Source: Streptomyces yatensis (GTDB taxonomy: Bacteria; Actinomycetota; Actinomycetes; Streptomycetales; Streptomycetaceae). Taken from it: a stretch of DNA of 64,000 nucleotides. Positions 9,870 to 19,000 of the stretch are shown here, one piece after another. The stretch's first letter is position 1. Every line of letters begins with the position of its first letter. The translations under genes and the position numbers were made by a program. Under the pieces are notes generated by a model. That model made no database searches, had not been told where the DNA came from, and saw nothing but the letters and a program-made list of their open reading frames with translations. The stretch is from NCBI RefSeq assembly GCF_018069625.1, contig NZ_CP072941.1, positions 6,386,001-6,450,000 on the forward strand. The letters run 5' to 3'.

Positions 9870-11513
9870 ATGCCGCGACACGCGAATCTGGCCGAGGCCC
9901 TGAAGGAACGCGCCCTCCGGTGCGCCGACGGTACGGCGCTCGCCCACCCCGCCGACGACGGCACCGAACACCGCGTGTCCTACGCCGCGCTCGACGCCCG
10001 CGCCGACGCCGTGGCCGCCTGGCTGCGCGCCCGGGACGCGGCAGGCCGCCGGGTGCTGCTCGCCATGGACCCCGGTCCGCACGCCGCGGTGGCGCTGCTC
10101 GGCTGTCTGTACGCGGGCGCCGTCGCGGTGCCCGTCGCCGCGCCGTCCGCCTCCCGGACCGATGCCGAGCGCACCGCCTCGATCGTCCGTGACGCCGCCG
10201 TGGACCTCGTCCTCACCGAGACCGCCCACGCCACCGAGACCTCCCGCAGGCTCTCCCGGGTCGGCCGCGCCGGTCTGACCTGCCTCGCCGTCGACGGACT
10301 CCGCCGCGACGGGTACGACGGCGCGCCCCGGCAACCCGTCCGCACCACCGGCGACAGCCTCGCGCTGCTCGCCTACGACTCCGGGCCCGCCACCGCCCCA
10401 CGTGGTGCCCTGCTCACCCATGGCAGCCTTACGGCGGCCATGGCGGGACTGCGGCGGACGCTCGGCACCGACCGCCACTCCCGGATCGGCGGCTGGCTGC
10501 CCCGCCGCCACACCCCCGGGCTGATCGGGCAGGTGCTGCATCCGCTGTGGCTGGGCGCCACCGCCGTGACGCTTCCGGCGGAGCCGTTCCGCACCGATCC
10601 GCTCGGCTGGCTGCGGGCCATCAGCCGCCACGGCATCACCGAAACCGTCGCGCCCGACATCCTCCACGCCCGCTGCGCCGCCCTCCTCGGCGACGAGCCA
10701 CCGGCCGGGCTCGACCTCTCCCGCTGGCGGACCGCGCTGAACGCCGGGGAGCCCGTCTCGGCCGGGACCATGGCCGCCTTCCCCCACCGCTGCGCGCCCC
10801 TGGGGCTGCGCCCGGGCGCCCTGGTGGCCGGATACGTCCCGGCCGAGGGGTCCCCGGTGGCGCTGGCCACGGGGCGCGCACCGGTGCCGGGCGCGGACTT
10901 CGCCGTCGTGGACCCGCTGACCGGGCGCCGGCTGCCGGACGGGGCGCCGGGGGAGATCTGGGTGCGCGGCCCCGCCGTCGCCACCGGCCACTGGGGCGGT
11001 CCGCCGGACACCGCGCCGCTGTTCGCCGCCCGCGTCGCCGAGGGGCCGGGCGGCTTTCTGCGCACCGGCGATCTCGGCCTTACGGTGAACGGCCAGCTCC
11101 GGATGACCGGCCGGCTCCGTGACGCCCTCCTGGTGGACGGCCACACCCTGCATCCACAGGACGTGGAGCGCGAACTGCTGCGCTGCGCGCGGGCGCTGGG
11201 GTCGGCCCGGGTGTTCTGCGCGGGGCCCGGTGCGGGGGCGCTGGTGGTCGTCCAGGAGGTCGTCCGTACGGCGGGCGGGACGCGCACCGGGCTGCCCCGG
11301 CTGGCGGCGCGGATCCGCGCCCTGATCGCGGAGGAGTTCGGTGTCGTGACCGGCGCGCTGCTGCTGGTACGCCCCGGCACCGTGCGCGGGGCGGGAGCCG
11401 CCAAGGTGCGGCGCGCCCTGCTGCGCGAGCGCTACTTGCGGGGTGAAGTGCGGGCCCTGCACGCCGAGTTCGGGCCGGAGGTGGGTGAGCCCTGCCGGGG
11501 TGGTGCGGCATGA
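9870..11513 (+). CDS. Fatty acyl-AMP ligase-like adenylate-forming enzyme
   Basis: A 547-aa ANL-superfamily protein closest in pattern to fatty acyl-AMP ligases, which activate acids for polyketide or lipopeptide carriers. Visible motifs are GEIWVRGPAVATGHW, FLRTGDLGL and GRLRDALLVDGHTLHPQDVE (the FAAL form of the hinge region), and a C-terminal KVRR segment. The phosphate-binding loop is unusual: YDSGPATAPRG in place of the common YTSGSTGxPKG. No carrier protein or synthase is adjacent, so it is an orphan. GGGAG lies 8 nt before ATG 9870. Activity is plausible but not certain because of the altered loop. Confidence 0.75.
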   Translation: MPRHANLAEALKERALRCADGTALAHPADDGTEHRVSYAALDARADAVAAWLRARDAAGRRVLLAMDPGPHAAVALLGCLYAGAVAVPVAAPSASRTDAERTASIVRDAAVDLVLTETAHATETSRRLSRVGRAGLTCLAVDGLRRDGYDGAPRQPVRTTGDSLALLAYDSGPATAPRGALLTHGSLTAAMAGLRRTLGTDRHSRIGGWLPRRHTPGLIGQVLHPLWLGATAVTLPAEPFRTDPLGWLRAISRHGITETVAPDILHARCAALLGDEPPAGLDLSRWRTALNAGEPVSAGTMAAFPHRCAPLGLRPGALVAGYVPAEGSPVALATGRAPVPGADFAVVDPLTGRRLPDGAPGEIWVRGPAVATGHWGGPPDTAPLFAARVAEGPGGFLRTGDLGLTVNGQLRMTGRLRDALLVDGHTLHPQDVERELLRCARALGSARVFCAGPGAGALVVVQEVVRTAGGTRTGLPRLAARIRALIAEEFGVVTGALLLVRPGTVRGAGAAKVRRALLRERYLRGEVRALHAEFGPEVGEPCRGGAA

Positions 11514-11656
11514 CAAGGGGGCGCACGGTCGCGCTCGCGCGCGACGAGATATGTGTTCGACGGGCGCATTTGCCCGCGAATCCATGGAAGAGCCCGGGAG
11601 GGTGGGGGAATAATCGGCATGCGGGGGATAACGGGGCGGGGAAGGCAGGGGGCGGG

Positions 11657-12262
11657 ATGGTCAGGGTGCTGATCGCGGAAGACATGCATATGTTGCGCAA
11701 GGCCCTGGTCGCCCTGCTGGAATTCGAACCGGACATCGAGGTGGTGGCCGAATTCTCCAGCGGCGCCGATATCCTGCCGCGCGCCCGTGAACTCCGCCCG
11801 GATGTCGCCGTCCTCGACATCGATCTGCCGGGTATGGACGGGCTCACCGCCGCGGCCGAGTTGAGCACCGCCGTTCCCGAATGCCGCACCATGATGCTCA
11901 CCAGCCTCGGCCGCCCCGGAAATCTGCGCCGGGCGCTGGCCGCCCATGTCTCCGGCTTTCTGCTCAAGGACAGCAGCCCGGACAAGCTGAGCGACGCCAT
12001 CCGCGCCGTCGCCCGGGGCGAGCGGGTGATCGATCCGCAGCTGGCGCTGGCCGCCCTGGACGACGGTCCGCAGCCGCTGACCCCGCGTGAGCTGGAGGTC
12101 CTGCGGTTCGCCGCGAAGGGGGAGGAGTCCGCGCAGATCGCGGCCAAGCTGTTTCTGTCGGTGGGCACGGTGCGCAACTACCTGACGTCCGCCGTGACCA
12201 AGCTGGACGCCCGCAACCGCGTCGACGCCATCCGGATCGCCCGCGAGGCGGGCTGGCTGTAG
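11657..12262 (+). CDS. NarL/LuxR-type response regulator
   Basis: A 201-aa response regulator: receiver domain (about 1-120) with acidic pair E8-D9 and phosphoacceptor D54 in VLDIDLPGMDG, then a LuxR-type DNA-binding domain (LTPRELEVLRFAAKG through VGTVRNYLTSAVTKL). It belongs to the DesR-like group. ATG 11657 follows a purine-rich GGCAGGGGGCGGG; an upstream extension would be non-homologous. Its probable partner is the DesK-like kinase convergent with it 10 nt away. The preceding gene ends 143 nt upstream. Confidence 0.9.
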   Translation: MVRVLIAEDMHMLRKALVALLEFEPDIEVVAEFSSGADILPRARELRPDVAVLDIDLPGMDGLTAAAELSTAVPECRTMMLTSLGRPGNLRRALAAHVSGFLLKDSSPDKLSDAIRAVARGERVIDPQLALAALDDGPQPLTPRELEVLRFAAKGEESAQIAAKLFLSVGTVRNYLTSAVTKLDARNRVDAIRIAREAGWL

Positions 12263-12272
12263 GAGCACACCC

Positions 12273-13571
12273 TCACGCCGTCACGGTCGGCCCCGGGCCG
12301 TACTCCTCCTTCGAGTCCTTGGAGTCCTTGGATTCCCTGGAGTCCTTCGCGTCCTTCGAACGGCGCTCCCGGCCGCTCCGCGGCGGCGCGTCCACGGACA
12401 CATCCAGCTCCGCCCGTAACTCGAACCAGCCGTCCGACCGCACGCCCGCGCGCAGCCGCCCGCCGAGGTTCTCCACCCGGACCCGGAGGTTGCCGATTCC
12501 GCTGCCGCCGTCCGTGCTGTCGGTGCGCAGGATCGTGGACGGCCGGCCGACCCCGTCGTTGACCAGGGTCAGCCACACCTGGCGTCCGCTGCGCCGCGCC
12601 TCGATCGCGCAGTGGTCGGCCTTGCTGTGGCGCAGCACATTGGTCAGTCCCTCGCGCAAGACGCTCGCCAGCACCGTGTCCACCAGCTCCGGCAGCGGTC
12701 CGCAGTCGATCTCGGAGGTGGTGCTGATGCCCGCCGCGGCCAGCATCGAGCGGGCCGTCGCCGACTCCGCCGACAGCGACATCTTGCGGTAGCCGCTGGC
12801 CACGGCCCGTACGTCGGCGAGGGCCTGACGGGAGGTCTGCAGGATCTCCGAAAGCTCCTGCTGGGCCCGGGAGTTCTGGCGGGGCACCAGCCGGTGCACC
12901 AGCTCGCATTTGAGGGTGATCGTGGACAGGCTGTACCCGAGCAGATCGTGCACATCCCGGGAGAACCGCAGCCGCTCCTGGGCTACCGCCAGCCGGGCCA
13001 GCTCCGCCCGGGACCGGGACACCTCGGAGACCAGCCCGGACAGCCGCGAGAGCCCGAAGACCACCAGCCCGGTCAGCGCGGTGGAAACCGAGGTGTACGC
13101 GACCTGGCCCCAGCCGAAGCCCACCTGGAACAGCAGCACATCCGTGCACAGCAGGATGGCCGCGAACGCGGGCCACGCCAGCGCCGGTGCCAGCACCAGC
13201 AGCGAGGAGCCGGCCAGAAAACCCGGCATGCCCAGCCAGGCGTGTTTGAAGACCGCGAAGGGGGCGAAGGTCAGCACCGCCTGGAGCGCCAGCGTCCGGC
13301 GCCGTGCGCCGCTGAGCCGGGGCGCGAGACCGGGGAAGGAGTGCAGCATCTGGAGGCAGAGCAGCATGGTCATCGGCAGCAGCGCCAGCCCGAGCATCGC
13401 CGCGTCGATCGTCCTGCCCGAACGATTGCCGTCGACCACATAGGTGACGGCCACGGCGAAGTAGCCCACCAGCACCAGGACCGTGATGACGACGGCCAGG
13501 CGCGGCGCCAGATTGTCGTGGTGGCGCGGTGGGTGGTTCCCGGCATCGTCGGGCAAGAGGCTCCCCTGCAC
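12273..13571 (-). CDS. DesK-type sensor histidine kinase
   Basis: About 432 aa. Several hydrophobic helices occupy roughly residues 20-165, then a HisKA_3 dimerisation domain with H208 in HDLLGYSLS and an HATPase domain with an SGIGNLRVRVENLGG segment. This architecture pairs with NarL-type regulators, so the convergent 11657-12262 gene is the likely partner. The tail is a low-complexity repeat of Ser-Lys-Asp units encoded by imperfect 9-bp repeats near 12305-12360. GTG 13571, with GGAGG 4 nt upstream, is the preferred start; a GTG at 13688 would add 39 unlikely residues. Codon 385 is TTA, so translation may depend on bldA. Confidence 0.86.
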   Translation of the reverse strand: MQGSLLPDDAGNHPPRHHDNLAPRLAVVITVLVLVGYFAVAVTYVVDGNRSGRTIDAAMLGLALLPMTMLLCLQMLHSFPGLAPRLSGARRRTLALQAVLTFAPFAVFKHAWLGMPGFLAGSSLLVLAPALAWPAFAAILLCTDVLLFQVGFGWGQVAYTSVSTALTGLVVFGLSRLSGLVSEVSRSRAELARLAVAQERLRFSRDVHDLLGYSLSTITLKCELVHRLVPRQNSRAQQELSEILQTSRQALADVRAVASGYRKMSLSAESATARSMLAAAGISTTSEIDCGPLPELVDTVLASVLREGLTNVLRHSKADHCAIEARRSGRQVWLTLVNDGVGRPSTILRTDSTDGGSGIGNLRVRVENLGGRLRAGVRSDGWFELRAELDVSVDAPPRSGRERRSKDAKDSRESKDSKDSKEEYGPGPTVTA

Positions 13572-13694
13572 TCGTCCTCCGGATGGTCGGGCCGGATTGG
13601 GTGGCTTGCCCGAGAGTATCCGATCTTTACTCGGGGTGGAGAGGCCACGTGGAAGGCTCATGGTGTACGCAGAGTTACGCGTTATCACGGGGGA

Positions 13695-16103
13695 TCACAG
13701 GAAAAACGGAATCGGGTTGAGATCCGCGTAGGGCGTGGGCCCCGGCAGCCGTCCGAGCGCGACCGGGACGTCGAAGAGCCGGCCGGGTGCGAACCGGGCC
13801 CAGTGCGGGCGCATTCCGGGCACCAGCACCTTGGCCACCGGCAGCCCCACATCCGGCCGGGTCTGGTCCAGCACCAGCAACTCCATCCCGCGCCGCCGCA
13901 CCACCTCCCTCACGGCGGCCAGGGCGCCGCCCTCCGGGGGGCCGGATATCGCCCGGGGCGGTACGGCGGCGGCCGGATCGGGCGTCAGATACGGGTGGTC
14001 GGCCGGGGTCGCGGTACGGAACCAGCGCAGCGCCTCGGGCTCGGCGGTGCCGTAGCCCCCGCCGTCGGCGCGGGCCTCGACCACCGCCGGGAGCATCTGG
14101 TTCAGCTCGGCGAGGGCGTGGCACAGCGCGGTGTGCCGGTCGAAGTGGGCACCGAAACCGAGGGTGATGTCCTCGGCGGGCTTGTCCAGGCGCCGGGAGA
14201 GCGCGGCGACCACCGGGATGCCGAAGTCCGTGGTGAGGTCCAGGGCCCACACCTCGCGCCGCAACCCCCGGTGTACGGCGCGCACTTCGGCCGGCCACGG
14301 GTCGTCGAAGGCGTCCAGGGCCACGGCGGGCTGCCGGGTGCGGTTGTACCACCACAGGGCGACCGCGTCCCGCTCCACCAGCTCCAGGAAGCCCCGTACG
14401 ACGGCGTCGGCCAGTGTGCCGCCCGCCGCCGCGCCGTTGGAGTCCGCCCGGCAGCAGCGGCGGCCCGGGGGCTGCGGGGCGCCGTAGTACAGCAGCGCGG
14501 TGGGCAGCAGCCGGTGGCGTTCGGCGGTGAGCGACCACACCGGGGTCCAGTCCAGCTCCGCGTCCTCGTCGAACGGATCGTGGATCCGGTGGCGCGCGGG
14601 CAGGGCGGGGTCGCGGAACTGGCGCGGGTCGAAGAGCTGGACGGTGTCCGGGTGCACCGCGTCGTCCGGGTGCAGATCGCGGTAGCGGGCGCGCTGCCGT
14701 GGCTCGTCCCCCTGGAAATGGCCGCTGTAGTGCTCCAGGGCCTCGCACAGCGCGCTCGCCCGTGCCTGTTCGGCGGTGCGGCCCTTACCGTGGGCGGCAG
14801 CCCGCAGCCCGGCCCTTACGGAGTCCAGGCCGCTGTGGGGACCCGCTCCCGCGTACGAAGGGTGGCGGGCGTGGAAGCAGTTGAGGACGGCGGGGCCGCG
14901 CGGATCGCGCCGGATCTCGGTGACCAGCCCGGTGACCGGGTCCACCAGATGTCCGTAGCGCTCCATGATCCGGCGCGGGGAGGTGTCGGTGCCGGGTTCG
15001 GCCAGCGGCTCCCGTGGCGACGGCAGCGCCAGGGGCGCCCGTATCCGGGCCGCGACCAGCGCCGGATCGCCGCAGCCGGCGCACTGCGGGCGGCGGGAGA
15101 GCGGATGGCGGTCCACGGTGGCGGTGAGGCTGTCCAGGGTGCGCAGCTCCCGCTGACCCGGATGCCGGTGCCCGGCCAGCCACTTGGCGGCCTCCAGGGC
15201 GGCGAGCTGGAGCGCGGCGGCGCGGCTCGCGGGCAGTGAGGCGGGTGGGCGCGGCACCGGTCCGGGGCGGCCCAGCCGGTGCTGGAGATACGCCTCGGCC
15301 TGCCGTCCGCGCCACAGCCGGTCGGCCAGACAGACCCAGCACGGGTCGTCGGGGGCGCCGAGGAACGGGCCCAGCCACGCCTGGGTGCCCACCGGTTTGA
15401 CGGGCAGCCAGCGACGGCCGGCGGCGCGGTGGGCGGCGTCCACGGCGGCGAGCCGCGGATCGAGGTAGTCATCGCACGCCACAAGGGTGAGTTCTGCGTC
15501 GCCATGTTGACGGGGAGCGATTTGACATATCTCTCGCCGAGGGCTAGTGGCCCCGGAAGCCGTCGGATCGCCGTCCGCCGTCTTGCCGTTCACCGCCTCG
15601 CCACCCGCCGCCTCGCCTTGCGCCGCCTTCCCGTCCACGGTCCTCAGGTCCGCGATCCTCAGCCCCGCGGCCCGCAGCGCCCCGACCACCTCGCCCGGGT
15701 CGGCCGAGCCGAGGACCAGCGGGGCCACGGCGGGGCGGGACGGCGGGGGTCCGGGGGCCGGGGCGGAGCCGCCCGCGGTGTGCAGCCCGGCCAGCTCCCA
15801 GTACGCCTCCTCGGGGGTCCAGGCGTGGTCCCGCTCGGAGACCAGCCCGGCCGCGCGGAGGCGGGCGATCACGCGCTCGGCCTGCCCGGCCGGGACCGCG
15901 CCGGGCGGACCCGCGGCGCCGGCGGGCGCGGCGGCCTCGGTGAGGATGTGGGCGAGGTCCCGCGACCCGTCGAGCAGCGGCGCGAGCGCGGCGATGGCCC
16001 GTCCGTGCAGCGCCGTGACCCCGTGCTCGGAGACCAGATACACGGCCTCGCCCGGCACCGGCTCGACCCGCAGATGTGGTGTGAAGCCCAGTTCGCCGGT
16101 CAT
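13695..16103 (-). CDS. Fused E1-like/YcaO RiPP cyclodehydratase
   Basis: An 802-aa azoline-forming maturase. The N-terminal part resembles TOMM leader-peptide-binding proteins: a recognition region (about 8-60), then an E1-like fold with two zinc CxxC pairs (C255/C258 in CWVC, C341/C344 in CAGC). From about 380 it is a YcaO domain, with GRTAEQARASALCEALEHYSG and ELVERDAVALWWYN as ATP-site segments, ending in NPIPFFL, a variant of the proline-rich YcaO tail. YcaO enzymes use ATP to cyclise Cys, Ser or Thr on a precursor. It starts 7 nt after the stop of the candidate precursor gene, so the two are probably translated together. No SagB-type dehydrogenase is nearby. Confidence 0.88.
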   Translation of the reverse strand: MTGELGFTPHLRVEPVPGEAVYLVSEHGVTALHGRAIAALAPLLDGSRDLAHILTEAAAPAGAAGPPGAVPAGQAERVIARLRAAGLVSERDHAWTPEEAYWELAGLHTAGGSAPAPGPPPSRPAVAPLVLGSADPGEVVGALRAAGLRIADLRTVDGKAAQGEAAGGEAVNGKTADGDPTASGATSPRREICQIAPRQHGDAELTLVACDDYLDPRLAAVDAAHRAAGRRWLPVKPVGTQAWLGPFLGAPDDPCWVCLADRLWRGRQAEAYLQHRLGRPGPVPRPPASLPASRAAALQLAALEAAKWLAGHRHPGQRELRTLDSLTATVDRHPLSRRPQCAGCGDPALVAARIRAPLALPSPREPLAEPGTDTSPRRIMERYGHLVDPVTGLVTEIRRDPRGPAVLNCFHARHPSYAGAGPHSGLDSVRAGLRAAAHGKGRTAEQARASALCEALEHYSGHFQGDEPRQRARYRDLHPDDAVHPDTVQLFDPRQFRDPALPARHRIHDPFDEDAELDWTPVWSLTAERHRLLPTALLYYGAPQPPGRRCCRADSNGAAAGGTLADAVVRGFLELVERDAVALWWYNRTRQPAVALDAFDDPWPAEVRAVHRGLRREVWALDLTTDFGIPVVAALSRRLDKPAEDITLGFGAHFDRHTALCHALAELNQMLPAVVEARADGGGYGTAEPEALRWFRTATPADHPYLTPDPAAAVPPRAISGPPEGGALAAVREVVRRRGMELLVLDQTRPDVGLPVAKVLVPGMRPHWARFAPGRLFDVPVALGRLPGPTPYADLNPIPFFL

Positions 16104-16110
16104 CGGCCGG

Positions 16111-16377
16111 TCATTCGGCGCCGACGGTGCAGATGCAGATGGCGGGCGCGCCGAGGGGCCAGGCGGCGTCGGAGAGGTCCTCGATGACCAGGTCGTCGTC
16201 CTCGGCGGGCGGCTGAACGGCCTCGGCGGCGGTCCCGGCGGCCCCGGCGCGCTGGGCGACCCTGGCGCGCTCGGCGATCTCGACGACCCCGGTGACCCGG
16301 GTGACCTCGGTGTTCTCGGCGGAATGAGCCAGGACGGCGGGGCTCGTGGACTCATGGGGGACGGGCGTATCGGTCAT
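16111..16377 (-). CDS. Candidate RiPP precursor peptide for the YcaO enzyme
   Basis: An 88-aa peptide directly upstream of the cyclodehydratase gene. The first 70 residues are a leader-like region with an acidic patch EDDDLVIEDLSD (59-70), the sort of segment bound by leader-recognition domains. The C-terminus reads APAICICTVGAE (77-88), with C81, C83 and T84 as candidate azoline sites. It has no hydrophobic signal and no similarity I recognise to a named family. ATG 16377 is preferred because AGAGAG precedes it; ATG 16392 would add five residues. The precursor role is inferred from position, size and composition. Confidence 0.75.
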   Translation of the reverse strand: MTDTPVPHESTSPAVLAHSAENTEVTRVTGVVEIAERARVAQRAGAAGTAAEAVQPPAEDDDLVIEDLSDAAWPLGAPAICICTVGAE

Positions 16378-16392
16378 CGCGGACTCTCTCAT

Positions 16393-16558
16393 CGCCAGGG
16401 TGTGAATTTGTCATGGTGCGGCGCTCTGGAACTCATATCGAGCTCGTTACTCCAGCACTGGCCGCACAGGTCGCCCACAAGCGAGGCTCTTAAATGCCTC
16501 GGTGGCAGGCCGCGCGGCCAGGAGGCACTTGACGGACCGTTGACGGAGGTACACGACC
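16393..16558. promoter_or_regulatory. Divergent promoter between precursor and SARP genes
   Basis: A 166-nt region separating the precursor/YcaO operon from the SARP gene, with locally lower GC. It contains the palindrome CGAGCTCG near 16439-16446. SARP proteins bind direct heptamer repeats near -35 elements; I cannot identify such repeats with confidence. Auto-control and control of the RiPP operon from here are the natural expectation. Confidence 0.45.
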
Positions 16559-17383
16559 ATGGACATCAAGGTGTTGGGGCCGCTGAGCGTCGAGGCGTGC
16601 GGTCAGTCGATCGTGCCCAGCGCGGGCAAGCCGCGCCAGATCCTTGCACTGCTTTCCGTCTACGCCAACCAGATGCTGCCGGTGCCCACTCTTATGGAGG
16701 AAATCTGGGGCACGCAGATGCCGCGCAGCGCGCTCACCACTTTGCAGACCTACATCCTGCAGTTGCGCCGCAGGCTGGCCGCGGCCTATGGCCCGCAGGC
16801 CCCGCAGGCTTCCAAGGACGTCCTCGCCACGCGCTACGGCGGATATGTGCTGGAGGCGCAGCCGGGCGCGGTGGACATCCATGAGTACGACCGGCTGGTG
16901 GCCGCGGGGCGGGACGCGCTGGACGCCGGCGACGATGTCCAGGCGTCCCTGCTGCTGCGCGAGGCGCTGGCCGTCTGGCGTGGCCCGGCGCTGGTGGATG
17001 TGAAGGTCGGGCCGGTCCTGGAGATCGAGCTGGCCCGTCTGGAGGAGAGCCGGCTCGGCGTCCTGGAGCGCCGTATCGAGGCCGATCTGCGGCTGGGCCG
17101 CCATGCCGAGCTGCTCACGGAGCTCACCGAGCTGACCGCCCGCCATCCGCTGCACGAGGGGTTGCACGCCCAGTGCATGGCCGCGCTCTACCGCGCGGGC
17201 CGCCCCTGGCAGGCGCTGGAGGTCTACCAGGGGCTGCGCGCCAGACTGGTCGAGGACCTCGGGCTGGAGCCGTCGCCGCGGCTGCAGAAGCTCCAGCAGG
17301 CGGTGCTCGCCTCCGACCCGGCGCTCGATCTGGACCTGGACGGTCACTGGCGCCGCCCGGTGCTCGACCTGTTCGCCGCGTAG
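16559..17383 (+). CDS. SARP-family pathway activator
   Basis: A 274-aa AfsR/DnrI/RedD-type regulator: an OmpR-like winged helix (about 1-95, with TLQTYILQLRRRL as the recognition-helix segment) followed by a bacterial transcriptional activation domain (about 100-250, HEYDRLVAAGRDAL and HPLHEGLHAQCMAALYRAGR). Small SARPs activate adjacent natural-product genes. GGAGG lies 9 nt before the ATG. It diverges from the precursor/YcaO operon and lies upstream of an FAD monooxygenase, so it is the likely activator of this locus. No TTA codon is seen. Confidence 0.93.
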   Translation: MDIKVLGPLSVEACGQSIVPSAGKPRQILALLSVYANQMLPVPTLMEEIWGTQMPRSALTTLQTYILQLRRRLAAAYGPQAPQASKDVLATRYGGYVLEAQPGAVDIHEYDRLVAAGRDALDAGDDVQASLLLREALAVWRGPALVDVKVGPVLEIELARLEESRLGVLERRIEADLRLGRHAELLTELTELTARHPLHEGLHAQCMAALYRAGRPWQALEVYQGLRARLVEDLGLEPSPRLQKLQQAVLASDPALDLDLDGHWRRPVLDLFAA

Positions 17384-17557
17384 ACCAACAGCCAATAGCC
17401 AGCAGCAAACAGCCAACAGTCCACAGCCCCACAGCCGATAGCCCCACAGCCCCGACACCGCCCCTCGTCCGGAGCCCCGTAAGTTCCCCGACCAGCCGTC
17501 CCCGTCCGGCGAACCATCCCCCCAAGAACGCCCGGCGCCGCCCTTCAGCCGGGCTTG

Positions 17558-17605
17558 CTACGGCTCCGCTGCCCGATCCCCCCGCGCGGGCAAGCGGAGC
17601 CGTAG
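17558..17605. terminator. Strong hairpin between SARP and monooxygenase genes
   Basis: Arms 17558-17575 and 17587-17605 pair over 18 bp with a single bulged A and a C-rich loop. It ends 65 nt before the monooxygenase start, so it may end the SARP transcript or act in the leader of the next gene. The preceding 17384-17460 region is an Ala-Thr-Gln-poor, imperfect ACAGCC-rich repeat with no gene. Confidence 0.65.
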
Positions 17606-17670
17606 TGCGTCCAGGGGAGGTCACAGGCGCCCGATGCCCATGCCCTGGAGCTCGACCAGCAGGAGGCGCG

Positions 17671-18906
17671 ATGACGCGCGAGATCGACACCGATGTGTGC
17701 GTCGTCGGCGGCGGCCCGGCCGGTCTGGTGCTGGCGCTGCTGATGCTGCGGTCGGGGGCCCGGGTGACCGTGGTGGAGTGCGCCCGCGCACATCAGCGCG
17801 TGTTCCGCGGCGAAATCCTCCAACCCGGCGCGATGGCGCTGCTGGACGCGCTGGATGTGCTCGCCGGCGCCCGCGCCCGAGGCGCCCATGAGCACGACCG
17901 ATTCCTGGTGATCGAGGGCGAGCGAGTGCTGCTGGAGGCCGACTACCGGCTGCTCGCGGCCCCGTACGACCACCTGTTGAGCGTCCCGCGCCCCCATCTG
18001 CTCGATGAGCTCCTCGCCCGCTGCCGCCGCTCGCCCGGCTTCCGTTATCTGCCCGGACGACGGGCCGGGGCCCTGCTGTGGCGCGAGCGGCGGATCGCCG
18101 GGGTCGTCGCCGAGGGGCCGCCGGGCCGCTGCGCCGTACGGGCCCGGGTCGTCGTCGGCGCGGACGGCCGGTTCTCGCGGATCCGGCGGCTGGCGGGCAT
18201 CGGGGCGGGCCGCGCCGACGCGTTCGCCCAGGACGTGCTGTGGTGCACGCTCATCGCGCCCCGCGAAGAGCCGCCGCTCCGCGATGTGCGGGTGTTCCGC
18301 ACCGGCGGCGGCCCGGTGCTGGTCTACGGCTCCTGGCCGAACCGGATCCAGATCGGCTGGACCCTGCCGCAGCGGAGCCACGGCCATCTCGCCGCCCTCG
18401 GCCTCGACCACGTCAAGGAGCGCCTGGAGCGCGCCGTGCCGGGGTACGCCACGCTGATCCGCGATCAGCTCCGCACCCCGGCCGACCTCGGCGCGCTCGA
18501 GGTCTTCTCGGCACGCGCCGAGCGCTGGGTCGCCGATGGGCTGGTGCTGATCGGCGACGCCGCCCACACCCACAGCCCGATCGGCGCCCAGGGCATCAAC
18601 CTCGCGGTGCAGGACGCGGTGGTGCTGCACCCCCTGCTGGCCCGCGCCCTGGCCGAGGGCGACACCAGCGCCGAGCGGCTGGCGGAGTTCGAGCGGCGCC
18701 GAGGGCCCGATATCGCGGCGGTGATGCGGATGCAGACCCTGCAGAGCCGGGCGATCCTCTCGCAGGGCGCCTTCACCACCCGGGTGCGCCCCCGAATCGC
18801 GCGGGCGCTGCGTCGTACGCCGCTCTATCGCAAGATCCTGCGGCGCATGGCCTACGGCAACCCGTCGATCCGCATCGCCGACGCCGGAGTGTGCGGCCGG
18901 ATATGA
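17671..18906 (+). CDS. FAD-dependent aromatic-hydroxylase-type monooxygenase
   Basis: A 411-aa group A flavoprotein monooxygenase (PF01494 fold). It has the dinucleotide motif VVGGGPAGLVLALLMLRSGA (about 9-28), the middle GADGRFSRIRRLAG motif and the FAD-pyrophosphate motif LIGDAAHTHSPIGAQGINL (about 290-308). An AGGAGG sits 4 nt before ATG 17671. In this position it is a candidate tailoring enzyme of the RiPP locus, for example hydroxylation or oxidation of a modified residue. A role unrelated to the peptide is equally possible, since no substrate feature is recognisable. Confidence 0.88.
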   Translation: MTREIDTDVCVVGGGPAGLVLALLMLRSGARVTVVECARAHQRVFRGEILQPGAMALLDALDVLAGARARGAHEHDRFLVIEGERVLLEADYRLLAAPYDHLLSVPRPHLLDELLARCRRSPGFRYLPGRRAGALLWRERRIAGVVAEGPPGRCAVRARVVVGADGRFSRIRRLAGIGAGRADAFAQDVLWCTLIAPREEPPLRDVRVFRTGGGPVLVYGSWPNRIQIGWTLPQRSHGHLAALGLDHVKERLERAVPGYATLIRDQLRTPADLGALEVFSARAERWVADGLVLIGDAAHTHSPIGAQGINLAVQDAVVLHPLLARALAEGDTSAERLAEFERRRGPDIAAVMRMQTLQSRAILSQGAFTTRVRPRIARALRRTPLYRKILRRMAYGNPSIRIADAGVCGRI

Positions 18907-19000
18907 CACCCCCGGAGCGCGATGGCCGGAAACCACCTCTGCGCCCACTTCTCGCCACCCCGACTTCGACCCTCCATGCCGCACCGCCTAGGTTGAGGCC

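Noticed and set aside
8373..11585. Antisense frame over the protease and FAAL genes
   Set aside because: Same kind of shadow; no domain and no ribosome site, while the sense genes have motifs and Shine-Dalgarno sequences.
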